Assembly: GCA_030681645.1 (NCBI GenBank)
Contig: JAUXRX010000055.1
Coordinates: 1-64,000, forward strand
Direction of reading: 5' to 3'
DNA length: 64,000 nt
Origin: Archangium sp.
GTDB lineage: Bacteria; Myxococcota; Myxococcia; Myxococcales; Myxococcaceae
This document shows positions 60,734 to 64,000 of the stretch, piece by piece. Below the pieces are notes generated by a model, which saw nothing but the letters and a program-made list of their open reading frames with translations, had not been told where the DNA came from and searched no databases. Each line of letters opens with the position of its first letter. Positions within the stretch are counted from its first letter, which is position 1. A program made the translations under genes and the position numbers.

Positions 60734-62431
60734 TCAGTCTTCCGGCGGGGTGCGCAGGGTCACCTTCGGCGGCTTCCCGTCGCGCGCGGTGAGCATCAGC
60801 CACTGGCGCAGCGGCGGCTTGCCCTTCGCCTCGAACCACACGTCGAAGGTGAGCCCGTTCTTGAAGTGCAGGGTGGCGGGGGTGCGCCCCAGCTCGCGCT
60901 TGTCCACGCGAATCACCACGCCCGGCGGGTCGCTGTCGACCAGCACCGCCACCATGCTCTTGTTGTCGAACTTCTGATTCGGCGCGAGCCGCGCGGTGAG
61001 CCTGAGGCCGTCCGCGGCGCTGCGCGAAATGGGCTCCACGCCCGTCACCAGGACTGCCGGCCGGCCCGCATCGACCACCACCGGGGTGGGCATCTCGACG
61101 AACTCCTCGGGTGACTCGTCGGCGCCCGCGTCGACGACGGGCGGCGCTTCGACGGCTGCGTCTGCTTCGACGGCTGCGTCTGCTTCGACGGCGGCCACGG
61201 CGACCGGGGCGACCACTGGGACAACCACCGAGGCGCGCACGCCAGCATCGATCGCCTCGACTCCGCTCGGGGTGACCGGCTCCGCCGGATTCCGGCCGAG
61301 CGACCACCACGACACCGCCCCCAGCAGCACCAACACCACCACGGCCTGCGGCCAGCGCGACTTGCGCTTCGGCAACGGCGGGGGCGCGGCGAAGTGAGGC
61401 ACGGCCCGCTGCGTGGCGGTCTGGTCAGGCACGATCGCCTGCTCCGCCGAGAGCGCGATCCACTCGGGCTCGTCGTTCGCGGCGGGCGGCATCGTCTGCT
61501 TCGTGATCGCCGTCGCGCCGTCCTTCGCGCTGAGGTTTCGCAGGAAGTTCTCGAGCTCGGACCGGCCCGCGGGCTTGAGCGCGCTGCGCTGCACCGCCTC
61601 GAGCGCGCCGAGCATCTCCTGCGCCGACTGGAAGCGCGCCTCGCGCTTCTTGGCCATCGCCTTGAGCACGAGCTTGTTCAGCTCCTTCGGCAGCTCGGGG
61701 CGGATGGAGTTCGGCGGCGGCGCTTCCATGCCCGAGACCTGCACCAGCAGCTCGTGATCGCTGGGGCCCGGGAAGGGCATCTTCCCGGTGAGCAGCGCGT
61801 ACAGCACCGTGCCCACCGAGAAGAGATCGCTGCGCGCGTCGAGCACCTCGGCCCGCGTCTGCTCGGGCGACATGTACGCGGGCTTGCCCTTGATCATCCC
61901 CACCTTGGTGTGGGTGGTGCGGGTGCGGGCCTTGGCGATGCCGAAGTCGGTGAGCTTCACTTCGGCGTGCATCGAGATGAGCACGTTGTTCGGGCACACG
62001 TCGCGGTGGACGATGCCCAGGGGCTGGCCACCCTCGCTGCGGTTGTGGGCGTAGGCGAGCGCGCGGCAGATTTCCCCGGTGATGTAGACGGCCAGCTCGG
62101 GCGGCAGCGGCAGCCCCGCGTCGCGCGCGCGCCGCATGATCTGGTGCAGCGTCCACCCGTCGACCAGCTCCATCACCAGGAAGTAGCGGCCGTTGGCCTC
62201 GCCGACGTCGAGCACCTCGACCAGGTTCGAGTGGTGCAGGCTCATCGAGAGCTGCGCCTCTTCGATCAACATCTCGCGGTACTGCGCGTCGGCGTACAGC
62301 TCGGGGCGAATGCGCTTGAGCACCACCAGGCGCTTGAACCCGGCCGCGCCCATCTGCTCGGCGAGGAACACCTCGGCCGAGCCCCCATCGGCGATCTTCT
62401 GCACCGCCCGGTATCGAAGTGAGTCAGCCAT
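60734..62431 (-). CDS. Transmembrane Ser/Thr protein kinase with variant catalytic loop
   Basis: A 565-residue Hanks-type kinase. Lys39, catalytic loop HRDVCPNN (Asp144, Cys146 in place of the usual Lys, Asn149), DFG Asp162. A membrane helix sits near 355-375, followed by an Ala/Val/Asp-rich linker with an 18-bp repeat and a C-terminal domain with VDSDPPGVVIRVDKRELGRTP, PEGA-like. The non-Lys form of the loop (HRDVSPQN, HRDVTPQN) is common among myxobacterial kinases, so activity is still expected. A dispersed PERSRG-type repeat is read in frame just after the membrane helix. Confidence 0.92.
   Translation of the reverse strand: MADSLRYRAVQKIADGGSAEVFLAEQMGAAGFKRLVVLKRIRPELYADAQYREMLIEEAQLSMSLHHSNLVEVLDVGEANGRYFLVMELVDGWTLHQIMRRARDAGLPLPPELAVYITGEICRALAYAHNRSEGGQPLGIVHRDVCPNNVLISMHAEVKLTDFGIAKARTRTTHTKVGMIKGKPAYMSPEQTRAEVLDARSDLFSVGTVLYALLTGKMPFPGPSDHELLVQVSGMEAPPPNSIRPELPKELNKLVLKAMAKKREARFQSAQEMLGALEAVQRSALKPAGRSELENFLRNLSAKDGATAITKQTMPPAANDEPEWIALSAEQAIVPDQTATQRAVPHFAAPPPLPKRKSRWPQAVVVLVLLGAVSWWSLGRNPAEPVTPSGVEAIDAGVRASVVVPVVAPVAVAAVEADAAVEADAAVEAPPVVDAGADESPEEFVEMPTPVVVDAGRPAVLVTGVEPISRSAADGLRLTARLAPNQKFDNKSMVAVLVDSDPPGVVIRVDKRELGRTPATLHFKNGLTFDVWFEAKGKPPLRQWLMLTARDGKPPKVTLRTPPED
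61146..61192. repeat. 18-bp coding minisatellite
   Basis: Two full copies (61146-61163 and 61164-61181) and a partial third of GCTTCGACGGCTGCGTCT, encoding AVEADA units in the kinase linker. Likely to vary in copy number. Confidence 0.8.
61255..61279. repeat. Dispersed PERSRG-type repeat, copy 5, inside a kinase gene
   Basis: CCTCGACTCCGCTCGGGGTG and four further bases, read in frame on the minus strand as VTPSGVEA in the linker after the membrane helix. Confidence 0.8.
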
Positions 62432-62517
62432 CGCGAGCTGCCAAACCTACGCGTTGCCACCACACACGTCGTGGGAATCCTGTCGGCGCACGCGGAGCAG
62501 GTCGACCCACACGCCCT

Positions 62518-63729
62518 TCAGTCCGCCGACTTGAAGATGAAGGGGTATTTCACGATGACCACGCCGCCGCCGCTGGGCCGCGGGAACTTCATCCCCTCGA
62601 AGCGCGCGAGCACGCAGGTGGTCACCTTCTGGCTGGGGAACGGCTCGTCAGACGCGTCTTCCACCGACTGGACCCTGCCGTCTGCGCCGATGAGGAACTT
62701 CACCACCACCTTCCCCTCGAGCCCCGGCGCCTTCGTCAGCTCGCGCTCGTAGCAGAGGCGGATGGCCTTCAGGTCGGCGCGAATGGTGTTGGCGATGGCT
62801 TCCTTCGGAAGGCTCCCCGAGCCCACGCGCGGCTCCATCGGCGACGGCGGGGCCTCGGGACTCTTCGCCGTCCATTCCAGCGCCCGGGTGCGCAGGCCGT
62901 CGTCCTGCAGCAGCACCGAGTCGAGCAGGCCGTCCTGCGTCCACCCGGGCTCGAGCCCGCCCGTGTCGAGCGACTCGAGGATCTGCTTCGCGCAGCCATC
63001 CGCCCCCGCGCGCCACCCCGACAGCGCACCGGGGATCTCCCGGCGGAACCTGCGCGGCCACTCGCGCCGATCGCTCGCGTCCCAGTACCGGTCGAGCGCG
63101 TCGGCCAGGCGCGCGCACCCGTTGGGCCGCCTGCCGCCCTGCACGTCTTCCAGCGCGCCCGCGAGCGCCCAGGCATCGGAGTCGGTCGCGTCGAACGAGA
63201 AGCGGAGCTTCGGCAGCTCGCCGTGCGCCATCGCCCACGCACCGCCCGTCGCGAGCGCGGCCATCGCCACGAACACGCCGGCCATCACCGTCTGCCCCGG
63301 GCCCTCGTCGCTCGACACCACCGGCTCGGCGAAGCCCTGCACGCGGCTGGCGTGCGGCCGCTGAAGCCGCGAGCCGAGCAGCGCCGCGGCGCCACCGAGC
63401 GCGAGCGGGAGCAGCGCGGCGAAGAAGCCGACCCACGATGACGACTGCGCCTCGCGGAAGCCGAGGTGGTGCAGGCGTTCGCGGTCGAGGCCCGAGCTGA
63501 CGTGCCCCAGCGCGCGCTCGACCTGGGACCGGCCGTAGACGGTGCCCAGCATTCCCGCTCCCGCCGTGGCGGAAGCGATCACCAGGGTGGTCACGCCCAG
63601 CGCGAAGGCCGCCCTGCTCTTCCCCAGCGCAGCGATGATCGAGGAGGCGCCGAGCAGGCAGCCCAACGCACCCAGCGCGATCGCCGCGTACGCCCCGATG
63701 CCGCCTTCTTGAATCAGCTCGAAGATCAT
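62518..63729 (-). CDS. AgmX/PglI C-terminal domain protein with membrane N-terminus
   Basis: A 403-residue protein. The N-terminus (MIFELIQEGGIGAYAAIALGALG) and further helices around 45-65, 105-125 and 145-165 give about four membrane segments with an ExbB/MotA-like start. The C-terminus (about 305-403) is the AgmX/PglI, TonB-like domain: RADLKAIRLCYERELTKAPGLEGKVVVKFLIGADGRV in parts, with the CYE motif typical of it. M. xanthus AgmX and PglI are tied to gliding motility and regulatory transport. It overlaps nothing; the M14 gene diverges 104 bp away. Confidence 0.82.
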   Translation of the reverse strand: MIFELIQEGGIGAYAAIALGALGCLLGASSIIAALGKSRAAFALGVTTLVIASATAGAGMLGTVYGRSQVERALGHVSSGLDRERLHHLGFREAQSSSWVGFFAALLPLALGGAAALLGSRLQRPHASRVQGFAEPVVSSDEGPGQTVMAGVFVAMAALATGGAWAMAHGELPKLRFSFDATDSDAWALAGALEDVQGGRRPNGCARLADALDRYWDASDRREWPRRFRREIPGALSGWRAGADGCAKQILESLDTGGLEPGWTQDGLLDSVLLQDDGLRTRALEWTAKSPEAPPSPMEPRVGSGSLPKEAIANTIRADLKAIRLCYERELTKAPGLEGKVVVKFLIGADGRVQSVEDASDEPFPSQKVTTCVLARFEGMKFPRPSGGGVVIVKYPFIFKSAD

Positions 63730-63820
63730 CCGCGCTCCCTCGGCGGGGGCCGCCCACCTGGTGGCGGAGTGTACGCGGATCCCCACCTGCACAGCCGGGA
63801 GCCGTCTGGCAGATGGCTGG

Positions 63821-63826
63821 TAGAAT
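63821..63826 (+). promoter_or_regulatory. Putative -10 element 6 nt before the M14 gene
   Basis: TAGAAT, six bases, then GTG at 63833. No Shine-Dalgarno site. Confidence 0.4.
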
Positions 63827-63832
63827 CCGTGG

Positions 63833-64000
63833 GTGGACTACCGCGACTACCTCGAACGCCTGCGCCGCTGGGAGAGCGTGGCCACGTTCAGCCAGTACGG
63901 CGAGGTGCTCGAGAACGGGCAGGCCTACCCACTGCTCTGCCTCACCACCAGCGGTTCGCGAGAGCTGGTGATCACCGCGGGCTTCCACGGTGAAGAGCCC
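63833..64000 (+). CDS. M14-family zinc carboxypeptidase (partial, 5' end)
   Basis: The first 56 residues are present before the window ends. They include LVITAGFHGEEP, where His and Glu of the HxxE zinc motif of M14 peptidases or succinylglutamate desuccinylases are visible. The start is a GTG (MDYRDYLERLRRWE). There is no signal peptide. The frame is open to the last base. Confidence 0.78.
   Translation, partial: MDYRDYLERLRRWESVATFSQYGEVLENGQAYPLLCLTTSGSRELVITAGFHGEEP

Overview
The window is very GC-rich, densely coding DNA that looks like a myxobacterium (Myxococcota, probably Cystobacterineae). The main evidence is a pilA-pilA2-pilG-pilH-pilI cluster whose pilin closely matches the remembered Myxococcus xanthus PilA. 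Supporting evidence is two transmembrane Ser/Thr kinases with PEGA-like or extended C-termini, an AgmX/PglI-type protein, an alkyl-dihydroxyacetone-phosphate-synthase-like (ether lipid) operon and many Cys-rich lipoproteins. I see no rRNA, tRNA, CRISPR array or insertion sequence. No stretch longer than about 300 bases lacks a gene; the longest gaps (57335-57604 and 59451-59681) hold a broken BON-domain remnant and a divergent promoter region.

Layout. 1-6.9 kb: a perfect 23-bp inverted repeat, a TauE-type exporter, an M20 peptidase, two unknown proteins and a salicylyl-CoA 5-hydroxylase/old-yellow-enzyme fusion. 6.9-11.5 kb: the minus-strand type IV pilus cluster (two pilins, PilG and the PilHI ABC transporter) with a near-consensus sigma-54 promoter and an internal terminator, followed by a mannose-type PTS EIIA. 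11.6-20.6 kb: HtrA-like protease, double-VOC protein, membrane protein with an overlapping response regulator, a tectonin-like propeller, AraC regulator, a ferritin-like hydrolase/flavin monooxygenase pair and a lipoprotein. 20.7-27.6 kb: aldehyde dehydrogenase, ECF sigma factor with an overlapping membrane protein, a tandem pair of PPK2 polyphosphate kinases, a molybdopterin-cytidylyltransferase-like protein diverging from TrxC. 27.7-31.1 kb: an isoquinoline-oxidoreductase-type Mo hydroxylase and a FitAB/VapBC-type toxin-antitoxin pair. 31.2-36.6 kb: a histone-H1-like/SUKH protein, a YegP-repeat lipoprotein, a sialidase-like lipoprotein and a GAF sigma-54 activator with a membrane partner. 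36.6-44 kb: LRR protein, M16 peptidase, two lipoproteins and a caspase-fold/TPR/barrel protein. 44-51.4 kb: a degraded nucleotidyltransferase module, a sigma factor, a molybdopterin oxidoreductase and a fadR-agpS-glpD-like operon. 51.5-64 kb: CDP-alcohol phosphatidyltransferase, a membrane-anchored GspE/PilB-like ATPase with a PEGA partner, a 1064-residue Cys-rich lipoprotein, two Ser/Thr kinases, transaldolase, an AgmX-like protein and the start of an M14 carboxypeptidase.

How it works together. Many neighbours overlap by exactly 4 bp (ATGA/GTGA), marking translationally coupled operons: pilA2-pilG-pilH-pilI, fadR-agpS-glpD, the sigma factor with its membrane protein, GspE-like with PEGA, antitoxin with toxin. 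Two short dispersed repeat families (one around CCTCGACTCCGCTCGGGGTG, one around CCCTCTCCCCG) fill intergenic gaps and in several places are read in frame inside proteins. At least five genes show the same arrangement, a TANNNT hexamer exactly 7 bases before the start codon, suggesting leaderless or near-leaderless transcripts.
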